Below, one piece after another: positions 35,675-45,040 of a DNA stretch of 64,000 nt; position 1 is the first letter of the stretch, and every line of letters begins with the position of its first letter. The notes beneath the pieces are model-generated. The model had not been told where the DNA came from and did not search any database. It saw only the letters and a list, made by a program, of their open reading frames with translations. The stretch spans positions 124,001 to 188,000 of the forward strand of contig NZ_JASXSX010000001.1 of the NCBI RefSeq assembly GCF_032085515.1, read 5' to 3'. The DNA comes from Gleimia hominis (GTDB taxonomy: Bacteria; Actinomycetota; Actinomycetes; Actinomycetales; Actinomycetaceae). A program made the position numbers and the translations under genes.

Positions 35675-37606
35675 CTAGTTCTGAGCTGCCTCCATACGAC
35701 CAGCTTCCATACGATCAGCCTCCATACGATCAGCTTCCATACGACCTGCCTTTACATGAGCTGCCTCCACCCCGCGCGCTACTTTGCGGTGGGCTTCCCA
35801 GATTTCCTCAGGCAAATTTTTAAACTGCAGCAAATGCTGCTCGCGACTCTTCATTTCTTGCGCCCACACCGCGTAATCGAGTGTCAAAATCTTGTCTAAA
35901 TCTGCGTCACCACCTTCGTAACCATCCAGGTTAAGCTCACTCTTCTTAGGTAAGATCCCAACTGGCGAAACAACGCCCTCCGCATTCCCTTCCTTGAGGT
36001 CCAACAGCCACAGCAGCGCCCGCAAGTTGTCGCGGTAACCAGTCCACAAGAAATGCCCATCCTCGGGGTCGCGCTGGAACCAGTTCACGTGCGCAAAAAT
36101 CGGCTTATGCTCCGCGCTACCAATCACGTTCAACCAGTGCTGCGCATAATCCCCCTCCGGATAAGACATGAATGGGCGCATAGACATAGGATCATAACGC
36201 ATTACCCCTTCTTTACCTTCAGCTGCGAACGTGGCCTGCACCCCCATTGTCAACCCGTCGTACACACCTTCCGCCACGTCGGTAATAGCGCGGATCAGCG
36301 GTTCCCGGTCCGCAACCCTGCCCCCAAAAATGATCGCGTCAATCGGCACGCCCTGTGACCGCTCGTAATCCGGCGCCACATTCGGCACGTTCCCCAACTG
36401 GGTGGTGAACCGCGAGTTCGGATGCGCCCACTCATCCCCCTTCGCTTTAGAACGCTGCCGTTCGACCGGCCGGTTCGCAATCGGTTGCCCCTTCCAATCC
36501 AACCAACCGGACACGTCCTGCGGGTAATCCGGGGTCTTACCTTCCCACCAAACCTCTTGGGTGTGCGGATTGTAAGCCACGTTAGTGAACAGCACGTTCG
36601 TGCCCGGTTCAATCGATTCCATCGCCGTGGGGTTCGTTTTCCAGTTCGTATCTTTCGCCACGCCAAACGCCCCGTATTCAGGGTTCATTCCGTAAATACG
36701 CCCGTCGTCCCCCACACGCAACCAGACGATGTCGTCCCCGTAGAAATGCACTTCGTAGCGCTCCCCCAGCACTTTTGGCGCCAGCATCATCGCGAGATTC
36801 GTTTTTCCAGACGCCGACGGGAATCCGCCGCACACGTAGTACGTTTTGTTTTTTACTTTGTCTTTAATTCCGATGAGCATGAACTGTTCAGACATGAATT
36901 CACCCGACGCCCATCCGTCGTATGAGGCCTGGCGCAATCCGTGCGCGATTTTGCCAAGCAACGCGTTACCACCGTAAGAGGATCCGTAGTGCAATATTGT
37001 GCGCTCATCCGCCACCGTTGCAAACAGGCGCTGGTCTTGGTCCGTGCCATGCCCCAAGTTCTGCAAGTCGCCAGTGACATGCACCGCGCGGACGAACATA
37101 CCCTCATCTTCCACATCATTTAGATACTGCACGCCCACACGGGCCATTCGGATCATTTGCAGGCACACGGTGCGGTTATCCGTAATCTCTACGCCCCGCG
37201 CCCACTTTTCTAACGGAGACCCAACCGGAGCCATTAAGTACGGCAACACGTACATGGTTTTACCTGCAAACGCGCCCGCCATGCGTTCTTTCTGCAGCTG
37301 CGTCACCCCGCTGGCATCGCGCCAGTTATTGTATACGCCCCTGTGCTGCGGGTTGTGCGTGGCAACAACCGTGCGTTCTTCCGACCGTGCCGTGTCCTTA
37401 TAATACGATCGCGAGTAGTAACGCCCTTCCCCAGCCGGCGCAATCTCCCCAGCCGCTAGTGCCTCGTCAATTAATCGCGCGTCGTCCCCGGCGTCGATGA
37501 CTTCAATTTTGTCTGGTTTAAGCAAACTTGCCCATTCGTTCACATACTCGGCTACAGACTGGTTTGTTAAACCGGCCTCGCGCAGCGTTTCAATTACGTT
37601 TTCCAT
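35675..37606 (-). CDS. pckG: Phosphoenolpyruvate carboxykinase (GTP)
   Basis: 643 residues. It interconverts oxaloacetate + GTP with PEP + CO2 + GDP. The domain order and motifs fit the GTP family: NWRDASGVTQ, the P-loop region GGFPSASGKTN (about 261-270), HFYGDDIVW, GMNPEYGAFGVA and NWFQRDPEDG. Oddity: the family's reactive Cys in FPSACGKTN is Ser here (residue 266, codon TCT at 36809-36811). The C-terminus ends in five-residue tandem repeats (GRMEA, DRMEA) absent from the family core. A GAAAGGG ribosome site precedes the ATG. Confidence 0.95.
   Translation of the reverse strand: MENVIETLREAGLTNQSVAEYVNEWASLLKPDKIEVIDAGDDARLIDEALAAGEIAPAGEGRYYSRSYYKDTARSEERTVVATHNPQHRGVYNNWRDASGVTQLQKERMAGAFAGKTMYVLPYLMAPVGSPLEKWARGVEITDNRTVCLQMIRMARVGVQYLNDVEDEGMFVRAVHVTGDLQNLGHGTDQDQRLFATVADERTILHYGSSYGGNALLGKIAHGLRQASYDGWASGEFMSEQFMLIGIKDKVKNKTYYVCGGFPSASGKTNLAMMLAPKVLGERYEVHFYGDDIVWLRVGDDGRIYGMNPEYGAFGVAKDTNWKTNPTAMESIEPGTNVLFTNVAYNPHTQEVWWEGKTPDYPQDVSGWLDWKGQPIANRPVERQRSKAKGDEWAHPNSRFTTQLGNVPNVAPDYERSQGVPIDAIIFGGRVADREPLIRAITDVAEGVYDGLTMGVQATFAAEGKEGVMRYDPMSMRPFMSYPEGDYAQHWLNVIGSAEHKPIFAHVNWFQRDPEDGHFLWTGYRDNLRALLWLLDLKEGNAEGVVSPVGILPKKSELNLDGYEGGDADLDKILTLDYAVWAQEMKSREQHLLQFKNLPEEIWEAHRKVARGVEAAHVKAGRMEADRMEADRMEAGRMEAAQN
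35689..35763. repeat. 15-bp tandem repeat at the end of the PEPCK gene
   Basis: Five units of about 15 bp (CTTCCATACGATCAG and variants) encode the RMEAD/RMEAG C-terminal repeats. The unit length preserves frame. Confidence 0.85.
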
Positions 37607-37814
37607 GTGGTTCCCTTTCGCTATTTGTTTCCTGAGGGGCCTGCCCGGCGCAGAGCGACTGCCTGCCGCACGTGCCTCCTTGGGGCTGCGGTGGGTAAGC
37701 TGAGCTCCCTACACCCCTTCTGGATTCGACCCCTCGAACTTAACGTTAGGATATAGCGTTACATAGCGGCGCGGCAAGGACTGTGTACCTAAGGGGTTAG
37801 AAAATGGTTCAAGT

Positions 37815-37855
37815 AAAACGGCTGCGCACCCCTTAGGTGGGATGCGCAGCCGTTT
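37815..37855 (-). terminator. Terminator of the aldo/keto reductase gene
   Basis: AAACGGCTGCGCA (37816-37828) pairs perfectly with TGCGCAGCCGTTT (37843-37855); on the minus strand the stem ends in a T-run. Between it and the PEPCK start (37607-37814) lies the PEPCK promoter region, with no gene seen. Confidence 0.85.
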
Positions 37856-37887
37856 GGTTCCGTTATTGGAGCTCTGTTGGAGTTTGG

Positions 37888-38823
37888 TTACAGGCCTTTC
37901 GACAGTTCAGTTAGAACAGTGAGGTCTGTGTCTGATAGTTCCAGTTGTGCGCCAGGCATGATTTGTTCTAGTTGCTCAACGTTGCGTGCGGACGCCAGTG
38001 GTGCGGCGACGGTTTCTTGGGCACGCAGCCATGCGAGAGCCACCGCTGCGGGCGTGACACCTTGGGCGGACGCTATTTTCCGTAGTGCGTCCACCACGTC
38101 GTACGCCTGGTCGTTCACGTACACATCTACCATCGACGCGCGGTCGCCGTTAATGGCGGTGTCCCGCTCGTATTTACCGGTGAGGAACCCGGCTGCTAGC
38201 GAGAAGTAGGGGAACACCGCAAGGTTCCATTTGCGCGCGAAGTCTTGCCGTTGTGCCTCAAAATCTTTTCGGAACACAAGATTGTAGTGGGGCTGCAGAG
38301 CTACTGGTAGTTTGTAGCCTTTATCTTTCGCTACTTCCATCCACAGTTCCAGACGGTCTGGTTCGAAGTTCGACAGACCAATTTCTTTTATGAGGCCTTC
38401 GCTGGCCAGTTCGGAGAAAGCATGTGCCATTTCGTCCATCGGCACATCTGCGTCATCTTGGTGAGCGTAGTACAGGTCAATCTGATCTATGCGCAAACGC
38501 TCTAATGATTCTTCGGCCGCTTTACGAACGTTTTCTGGGGCGAGCCCTTCGCGCCCAGGTTTTTGCGACACTTTGGTGGCGACCGCTAGTTTCTTATGGT
38601 TGCCCGGCTTTTCTAGCCACTGGCCCATAGCGGCTTCGGACTCACCGCCCTCGTTGCCTTCTGCCCAAGCTGAGTACACATCAGCGGTGTCCACGAGCGT
38701 GCCACCCAGCTCAACGAACGCATCTAAAATGTCTGCGGTTTGCGCGACGTCGGCGGTCCACCCAAAGGTGTTACCACCAAGCGCAATCCCCGTTGTCTTC
38801 AAATCAGAATCACCAATGTTCAT
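37888..38823 (-). CDS. Aldo/keto reductase
   Basis: 311 residues, complete TIM-barrel AKR. The catalytic tetrad is visible: Asp and Tyr in DTADVYSAW (about 46 and 50), Lys in VATKVSQKPG (about 84), His in LYYAHQDD (about 119). C-terminal NADPH-binding features include ASARNVEQLEQ. These enzymes reduce aldehydes and ketones with NADPH; the substrate is not predictable. It is a single gene with its own terminator. Confidence 0.9.
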   Translation of the reverse strand: MNIGDSDLKTTGIALGGNTFGWTADVAQTADILDAFVELGGTLVDTADVYSAWAEGNEGGESEAAMGQWLEKPGNHKKLAVATKVSQKPGREGLAPENVRKAAEESLERLRIDQIDLYYAHQDDADVPMDEMAHAFSELASEGLIKEIGLSNFEPDRLELWMEVAKDKGYKLPVALQPHYNLVFRKDFEAQRQDFARKWNLAVFPYFSLAAGFLTGKYERDTAINGDRASMVDVYVNDQAYDVVDALRKIASAQGVTPAAVALAWLRAQETVAAPLASARNVEQLEQIMPGAQLELSDTDLTVLTELSKGL

Positions 38824-38936
38824 ACTTTTACACTACCAACCACATCAAACCACCGCAGTGTCAGAGGACACACGTGCAGAGTTCAGCACTTCACTAATTG
38901 CGGAGACGACACACGGAGGAAGACCAATCTGTTTTT

Positions 38937-40511
38937 CTATCTACTCACACACGGCTCTTCCTCAAGAAGCTCCCCATTCGGCCGTTTGCGAAAACCACCG
39001 CCAACCTGCCAAGGCCTAGGCCCTTCAAGCGGACGGTAGTTTACCCCCGAAGCATTCAAGCGCTCCAAATGCTTCTTAAGCCTGGAAAGGAAAGCTGCGT
39101 AACTGGTTTTCTTCTCGCCGGACCAAACTATCTCGGAAAACGCACACCCTCGAGGCCACGCAGCGTACTCCACGCCCCTGTAATCGGGTATGTATTCGGT
39201 CCACACCTGGAACTGTGATCCCCAAACGAGGTGTTTCTTGTCTTCCGCAATAGTAGACAAAGGATCGAAACTATATGCCTTCTCCAAAGGAAGATAACTC
39301 CCCATAGAATATGGTTCCTTCATCGATTTTGATTGATAGTAGTCAAAATACGTAAAAGCACGCGGGGTCATTATAGTAGGCATATTGAGTGAAGTGGACT
39401 TCCATCCTCGCTGACTACTCTGCCATGCTTGGCAAACAAGGCCTTCTATCCTTCCCCCGTTAATAACCTCATCCCACCCAATAGGCTGCACTCCCCGTTG
39501 CTTCAACCAGTCGGTCAAGTAGATCGTAAACCAACGTTGCACTTTTGAAGGGGCATAGCCATGCTTCCGCGCAAAATCTATAACATGAGCATTATTCTCC
39601 CATTGCGTGGTAGGAACCTCATCACCACCGATATGGGCATACTTGGCGCCAGTTAACTCGAGAATTTCATTCCAAATCGTATGTACAAACTGCAGCGTTT
39701 CTCGTGAAAAATTGATTACGTTCTCGTGCACCCCCTTACTACCGCTCACATCCGCTGCCTTCGGAGATGCACCTAAATCTGGATAGGCCGCTAATGCTGC
39801 GGTCATATGACCTGGAAAGTTAATCTCGGGAACAACCTCAATGCCCAGCGAATTAGCGTACCTGGATATCGCTCTTATTTGGCTCGGCGTATATAACCCT
39901 CCGTGCGGCGCCTGGTCACCACCCCATGCGTCCGTAACAGTTTCAGGGCGCCAACTCGCTATCTCCGCTAACCTCGGATACGAATCACTAGCAAAACGCC
40001 ACCCTTGATCGTCAGTCAAATGCCAATGGAAGACATTAATCTTATGGCGAGAAAGCCATTTCAAAAATACCAACAAATCTGAATAAGGAATGAAATGACG
40101 AGCCGTGTCCAGCAAACCACCACGCCAAGAGAATGCTGGGTAATCTGCTATTTCAACCCCTTGGAGCTTCCAGGTTTCTCTTACGAAAGGAGCAGCAAAT
40201 ATCTCGGGATCAGCAAGCTGCAGCAAGGTCTGGGCCGCCCAAATAGCGCCACGCAAATCTGCAGCAAAGATTTCCACCTTCCCATGTTCAACATTCAAAC
40301 GGTAGCCTTCGGGTGGAAGGCTCGTCTCACTCGTAACCTCAATATCCGCACTATTGGATTTTGAAAGCGTAAAACCGGTTGTCTCAGCAAGAATGTGTTG
40401 AACAGCATCACAGATCTCCGAATCTGTCGGCCCTATTGTTGATGCTTTAGTTAATAGAAAGCTATCTTCTCGCCATTTCACGCTAGCGGGATGGGGGACT
40501 AATGAACGCAT
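38937..40511 (-). CDS. GH20 beta-N-acetylhexosaminidase, probably cytoplasmic
   Basis: 524 residues. N-terminal GH20b domain (about 1-115), then the catalytic barrel with FHWHLTDDQGWR (162-172), the PEINFPGHM loop (228-236) and the catalytic Asp-Glu pair in HIGGDEVP (D297/E298). It releases terminal beta-GlcNAc or GalNAc through the substrate-assisted mechanism. No signal peptide or membrane segment is visible, so it should act on imported oligosaccharides. It is the last gene of the glycan operon, separated from GH16 by a strong hairpin. Confidence 0.93.
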   Translation of the reverse strand: MRSLVPHPASVKWREDSFLLTKASTIGPTDSEICDAVQHILAETTGFTLSKSNSADIEVTSETSLPPEGYRLNVEHGKVEIFAADLRGAIWAAQTLLQLADPEIFAAPFVRETWKLQGVEIADYPAFSWRGGLLDTARHFIPYSDLLVFLKWLSRHKINVFHWHLTDDQGWRFASDSYPRLAEIASWRPETVTDAWGGDQAPHGGLYTPSQIRAISRYANSLGIEVVPEINFPGHMTAALAAYPDLGASPKAADVSGSKGVHENVINFSRETLQFVHTIWNEILELTGAKYAHIGGDEVPTTQWENNAHVIDFARKHGYAPSKVQRWFTIYLTDWLKQRGVQPIGWDEVINGGRIEGLVCQAWQSSQRGWKSTSLNMPTIMTPRAFTYFDYYQSKSMKEPYSMGSYLPLEKAYSFDPLSTIAEDKKHLVWGSQFQVWTEYIPDYRGVEYAAWPRGCAFSEIVWSGEKKTSYAAFLSRLKKHLERLNASGVNYRPLEGPRPWQVGGGFRKRPNGELLEEEPCVSR

Positions 40512-40559
40512 ATTTTCCTCAAGAACTATGGCTTTAGTAGACGGTCAAGGTGACTGGAA

Positions 40560-40598
40560 CCGTATGTGGAAGCAGAAAGGGCATGCTTCCACATACGG
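40560..40598 (-). promoter_or_regulatory. Perfect 15-bp hairpin between the GH16 and GH20 genes
   Basis: CCGTATGTGGAAGCA (40560-40574) and TGCTTCCACATACGG (40584-40598) with a 9-nt loop. No T-run follows on the minus strand. It may limit read-through or protect the upstream mRNA. Confidence 0.75.
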
Positions 40599-40614
40599 CT
40601 GCTATTCGGACAAT

Positions 40615-41943
40615 TTAGTCGGCATCGGACTCTGCCACTGTTAAGTTGCCGAAATCTGGTGCAGGTCCATGCGGATTATCTACACTCACTGCGTTCAAAC
40701 CTTCTTTGAGAGCTACACGAACTTGCTGCTTAGCAAAGCTTCCCTTAAAGCTGCCTGTATTAAGTCCGCTGAAAACCGCAGTAGGAGTGTTGTTAACAAG
40801 TACCCTAAATCCTCTCGGATCTTTACACCTGTATTCAAAAGTGAGTACATACTCACCCGCTTTGGGCACCCATATGTTAGTCAATGTAGCATCATTGTTT
40901 GCACCACCTAACCACCTGGTTACCCACCGATCCGATCGAGTATTGCCACGCAAGTAGCCATCCGCGATTGTTCGCTCGTATGGAAGCGTAGGTTGTTTCT
41001 GATAAGCACGGAAATAATCAATCTCGAACTCCTTTGGATATGGAACACTCGGATCATACTGTCCGTTCCACCCTCCTCGTTCGTTTTCATATATTCCCAA
41101 CAGGGTTAACATAGGGTACCCAATCGTGGAGCGCGTTTTCGCAACCAATTCTCCATCAACCTGCATTGCCATCCCAGACTCATCCCAGTCAAACTCGAAT
41201 ACATGGAAGTCATCAGCAAAACTTTCTTCACCGGGTAATGAGAATCTTTGCTTAGTTGGAAACACACCAAGAGTATCCTCCCACGGATGAACTGAAAACT
41301 GGCCACCTGTAGCATCCTTAGCACCCAAAATTTCGAAAACATCCACTTCCCCAGTTTCGCGCCCATCAGCATTTGAATGCTCGGCTTCTCCCTGGTTTGC
41401 ACCTATCATCCACCACGCAGTATGTGAACCGCTTCCCCTTGCTACACGCGCTCTCAGCTCAAAATGACCATACTTTTGCAGGTGCCCACGAAAATGCTGA
41501 ACTTCACGAATAGGCCCTTCGTAATCGGCCCACCTGTGCAAGTCATCTCTTTCGTAAGTTTGGATCGAAGACACTTTAGTACCAGGGTCTTTAATTGGAT
41601 CCCAACCAGCTCGGTTCTTCGTTAACCGCAGTTTAAGCGTTCCATTATTCACAACATAGTCTGGTCGTGTTTCTCCGTTAGACCAGTGCGGTAAATACTC
41701 ATCAAGGAAAAGTGCGTGGTTAATATCCTTCGTATTAAACTCATCCGATGCGAGTAGCACATACCCTTCCTTTTGAGGGGTATCTCGATCTATGCGCGCT
41801 TCGAAAGGTGGTAGAGCACTATAAGTGGATAGACCCTTATTAAGCTCAGCTGCATCGGTATCACCCACCACTGCTAACGTCGATACAAACGCGGCAGACA
41901 TCAATACAACAGCAGATTTGAATACTTTCGAACGTAACATCAT
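40615..41943 (-). CDS. Secreted GH16-family glycoside hydrolase with C-terminal carbohydrate-binding module
   Basis: 442 residues. A signal peptide (about 1-32) is followed by a GH16 beta-sandwich (about 60-315) with the catalytic ExDxxE motif GEVDVFEI (E199, D201, E204). Residues about 325-435 look like a beta-sandwich binding module of the CBM35 or CBM6 kind (GNTRSDRWVTRWLGG, YVLTFEYRC). GH16 enzymes are endo-acting on beta-linked glucans or galactans, including poly-N-acetyllactosamine; pairing with GH20 and an importer favours a HexNAc-containing host glycan, which is inference. Confidence 0.87.
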   Translation of the reverse strand: MMLRSKVFKSAVVLMSAAFVSTLAVVGDTDAAELNKGLSTYSALPPFEARIDRDTPQKEGYVLLASDEFNTKDINHALFLDEYLPHWSNGETRPDYVVNNGTLKLRLTKNRAGWDPIKDPGTKVSSIQTYERDDLHRWADYEGPIREVQHFRGHLQKYGHFELRARVARGSGSHTAWWMIGANQGEAEHSNADGRETGEVDVFEILGAKDATGGQFSVHPWEDTLGVFPTKQRFSLPGEESFADDFHVFEFDWDESGMAMQVDGELVAKTRSTIGYPMLTLLGIYENERGGWNGQYDPSVPYPKEFEIDYFRAYQKQPTLPYERTIADGYLRGNTRSDRWVTRWLGGANNDATLTNIWVPKAGEYVLTFEYRCKDPRGFRVLVNNTPTAVFSGLNTGSFKGSFAKQQVRVALKEGLNAVSVDNPHGPAPDFGNLTVAESDAD

Positions 41944-41945
41944 TC

Positions 41946-42773
41946 TTATCCCTTAATACCTGTGTAGGCTAATCCTTCTATTACGTGTTTTTGCATGGAG
42001 AAAAAGAGTGCAAAAATGGGAAGCATTGCAAGCGTGGACGCAGCCATCATTAGTGCATACTCAGAGACGCGATACCCCGAAAGGGTAGCTATTCCAACCG
42101 ATAGCGGCATGGATTCCGGTCGGCTGGTAACCACCAGAGGCCAAAGTAACTCATTCCAAGACCACAGAACGGTTGTTATACCCACCGCAAAAAGCGATGG
42201 ACGCACTAAAGGCAGCATTATTTTCCAATAGATCCGAAGATGGCCTGCACCATCCACTCGTGCTGACTCTTCTAATTCTTTCGGTAAAGCTTCAAATGCT
42301 TGCTTCATTAGGAATGTTCCAAATGCCGAGAAAAGACCCGGCATGACAATTCCCGTAACTGTATCCAATAATCCCAAATTCTGTATTATCTGGTACTGGG
42401 GAATCAGATATATTTGCCCTGGCACCATCAGAATTATGAGCAGTAACGCGAAGAGGAAGTTCCTGCCGCGAAAGTGCATTCTCGCGAATGCGTACCCAGC
42501 CATAGAACACAGTACTAACTGCGTAATCGTACGTATAACTGTGATCAATACTGAAGTCACAAACTGGTTTCCAAATGGGATTTCCTTGAAAACATTCGCA
42601 TAGTTCTCAAGATGAACAGAATCTGGTATCAATGTCGGTGGAACAGATGAAATTTGAGCATCTGTGGAAACCGACATGAGCAACTGATACAGGAATGGGA
42701 ACGCCATTATGAAACCGCCACCCAGCAGAGCTGCATGGACAAGAAAAAGAGACTTATTACTACGTTTTCTCAT
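41946..42773 (-). CDS. Sugar ABC transporter permease, MalG type
   Basis: 275 residues, six membrane segments. The cytoplasmic EAA loop reads EELEESARVDGAGHLRIYWKIMLPLVRP (pieces at about 168-195), the contact point with the ATPase. It overlaps the MalF-type gene by ATGA and ends 2 nt before GH16. As in many actinobacterial sugar systems, no ATPase is encoded here; a shared MsiK-type ATPase elsewhere is likely. Confidence 0.93.
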   Translation of the reverse strand: MRKRSNKSLFLVHAALLGGGFIMAFPFLYQLLMSVSTDAQISSVPPTLIPDSVHLENYANVFKEIPFGNQFVTSVLITVIRTITQLVLCSMAGYAFARMHFRGRNFLFALLLIILMVPGQIYLIPQYQIIQNLGLLDTVTGIVMPGLFSAFGTFLMKQAFEALPKELEESARVDGAGHLRIYWKIMLPLVRPSLFAVGITTVLWSWNELLWPLVVTSRPESMPLSVGIATLSGYRVSEYALMMAASTLAMLPIFALFFSMQKHVIEGLAYTGIKG

Positions 42774-43702
42774 TGGTCAATCCATTTTTTACGGATGTGA
42801 AATTGAATAGCTGTGACTCCACCTATTATCAGAAGAATAATCACTGCCACTGCCGCCCCCATACCTTTGTCGTTGTTGGTGAATGCCTCAGAGTAAAACA
42901 AGTACACCAATGATTTAGTATGTGGTAGCGCTGGGTTATTAGTCCCCATAAGTGCAAATAGAGCATCGAATAACTGAAATCCACTGATGGTCTGCACGAC
43001 GGTCAAGAGAAAAATTGAAGGAGCCAGCAACGGAACAGTAATTGAGAAGAATTGCTGTCGCTTTCCTGCTCCGTCTAGCGACGCTGCTTCATATAACTCA
43101 TGGGGAATACCGGATATCCCAGCTGACAGTATGATGACGTTAAAGCCTATCGATGCCCAGACCCCAAATAGACACACTGCTGCAAGTGCAAAACCGGGGG
43201 TAGTCAACCAGTAAGGAGGATTCTCAACACCAAACTTCGATAGAGCTTGGTTTACCAAACCAAAATCACCGTTAAGTAGCAGTTTCCACACAAGGGCAAC
43301 CGCAACGGGCATTGCTATATAGGGCAAGAAAAACATGCCTCTATATATGCGTGCCCCTTTCAGCCCTGGAGTTGCTAATAGTGCTGACACCACCAGTGCG
43401 AGTGGTATGCCTAGCAGAATCGCCGCTACGTAAACTAGGTTGTTCACCAGCGCTGAGCTGAAATCTGAGTTCGCGAACAGGTTCTTAAAGTTCTGCAGAC
43501 CAACCCATTCAATGTTGTTTCCAAAGGCGCCTGATTGCGTGAAGGAAATGTAAAAGTTCTTTACAATCGGGTAGTGGTAAAAAACAACCACTCCTAGCAT
43601 CAGCGGGCCAATGAATAAGAGGGGCCACCATCCATCGGTTTTCTTTTTCTTGGCGTGGGAGGCGCTTACGCTCCTCCCACGCCCATTAGTCGTTATTTTC
43701 AT
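42770..43702 (-). CDS. Sugar ABC transporter permease, MalF type
   Basis: 310 residues. Six membrane helices and the EAA motif (ELYEAASLDGAGKRQQFFSI, about 213-232). The basic N-terminus (residues 1-25) is cytoplasmic. It forms the channel with the MalG-type partner and the binding protein just upstream. Confidence 0.93.
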   Translation of the reverse strand: MKITTNGRGRSVSASHAKKKKTDGWWPLLFIGPLMLGVVVFYHYPIVKNFYISFTQSGAFGNNIEWVGLQNFKNLFANSDFSSALVNNLVYVAAILLGIPLALVVSALLATPGLKGARIYRGMFFLPYIAMPVAVALVWKLLLNGDFGLVNQALSKFGVENPPYWLTTPGFALAAVCLFGVWASIGFNVIILSAGISGIPHELYEAASLDGAGKRQQFFSITVPLLAPSIFLLTVVQTISGFQLFDALFALMGTNNPALPHTKSLVYLFYSEAFTNNDKGMGAAVAVIILLIIGGVTAIQFHIRKKWIDQ

Positions 43703-43704
43703 AA

Positions 43705-45003
43705 CTACTTTTCTTTAGCTAAGAGATCATTCATCTCTGAAGCAAGCTTCTTAGCGGCGTCCTCCATTGAACCGCCTGCATCAAACGCGGGCACGAGAAT
43801 TTCATTTTCTTTCTCGTTCCACGCCGATGTATTTTTTGAAACGGGGTATGGAACTGAGTTATTCTCCGCAGAGTCGATAAAGCTCTTGAGATTCCAATCC
43901 GGAGCAACCTTGAGCCACTCATCTTGAGTTCCTTCATATGCCGGAATTGCTGTTCCCATTTGCGCGTCAACGAGCTGTGCCTCTTCAGACCCTAGGTATG
44001 CAGCGAGCGCTTGAGCTGCAGCCATTTGCTTGGTTTTTGACGATACGGCCCATGACATGCCATGAATAACTGTCGACATGTTCTTAACTTTTGGTAAATA
44101 AGCTACGTCGTAGTTGTCAGCATCATCACCAAGTTTATCTTTAAGAGGGCCAGCTACCCAGGAACCATCCCACAGCATTGCCGCTTTACCGGACGAGAAG
44201 ATGTCTATTGGCCACGTGGTAGACATCATTTTAGTTTGCGGCATACCCCCATCGTGAATGAGATCTGCCCACAGCTGCAGGCCTTCAATGGTTTCTGGCG
44301 AGTCGTAACCAGACTTCCCATCCTTCAGAATAGATCCTCCAGCCGCCGGCACCGTGTTGTAATAGCTGGTTTGCCCCGACCCCACAATATTCGTCACAAC
44401 TCCGTGGATACCTTTGTCTTTGAAATGCTCACCCGCTTTTACTGCTGCATCGTGGAACTCATCCCAAGTCCAGTTATCTTTTGGCTCGTCAACTCCAGCC
44501 TCTTTCAAGAGCTTCTTATTATACCAAACGCCGATGGTATCGAAGTCCTTAGGAACGCCATACAGTTTATTATCGTAGGTGTATAAATCAATTAATGCCT
44601 CAGGGTACTTACCCTTATCTACTTGCTTATTCTTAGCAAGCTCTTCGAGCGGAGCAAGTTGTCCATTTGATGCGTAAAGCTGGAAATTTGGACCGTTCAT
44701 CCAGAAGACATCTGGGAGATTGTCACTCTCAGCTTGAGTACGCATTTTTAGCCAGTAGTTGTCGTAGTCCTCTACCGACGGTTTCACTTCGATCTTCGGA
44801 TACTTTTTGTTGAATCCTTCAATCATCTTATTTAGCGATGGAAGCTGGTTCTTGTCCCAAATGGAAATGTTCAGCTTAGCTTTTGTGTCCGCGTTAACGT
44901 CCTGAGTCTTATCACCGCCGGCATCACCTCCTCCGGAACACCCGGCAAGAAGCAGCACAGTCGCGGCGACCGCGCAAACTCTACGTAATTTAGGGAAAAA
45001 CAT
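43705..45003 (-). CDS. Sugar-binding lipoprotein of the ABC importer
   Basis: 432 residues with a lipoprotein signal (lipobox LLAGC, Cys near 22) and the family 1 extracellular solute-binding fold, including KLNISIWDKNQ and the Trp/Tyr-rich sugar-contact regions (DVFWMNGPNFQLY, AAMLWDGSWVAG). A strong AGGAGG ribosome site precedes the start. It captures the oligosaccharide released by GH16 and delivers it to the two permeases. Confidence 0.93.
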   Translation of the reverse strand: MFFPKLRRVCAVAATVLLLAGCSGGGDAGGDKTQDVNADTKAKLNISIWDKNQLPSLNKMIEGFNKKYPKIEVKPSVEDYDNYWLKMRTQAESDNLPDVFWMNGPNFQLYASNGQLAPLEELAKNKQVDKGKYPEALIDLYTYDNKLYGVPKDFDTIGVWYNKKLLKEAGVDEPKDNWTWDEFHDAAVKAGEHFKDKGIHGVVTNIVGSGQTSYYNTVPAAGGSILKDGKSGYDSPETIEGLQLWADLIHDGGMPQTKMMSTTWPIDIFSSGKAAMLWDGSWVAGPLKDKLGDDADNYDVAYLPKVKNMSTVIHGMSWAVSSKTKQMAAAQALAAYLGSEEAQLVDAQMGTAIPAYEGTQDEWLKVAPDWNLKSFIDSAENNSVPYPVSKNTSAWNEKENEILVPAFDAGGSMEDAAKKLASEMNDLLAKEK

Positions 45004-45040
45004 CTTTGGTCCTCCTGTTAATTAATTATTGTTTTCCTTG

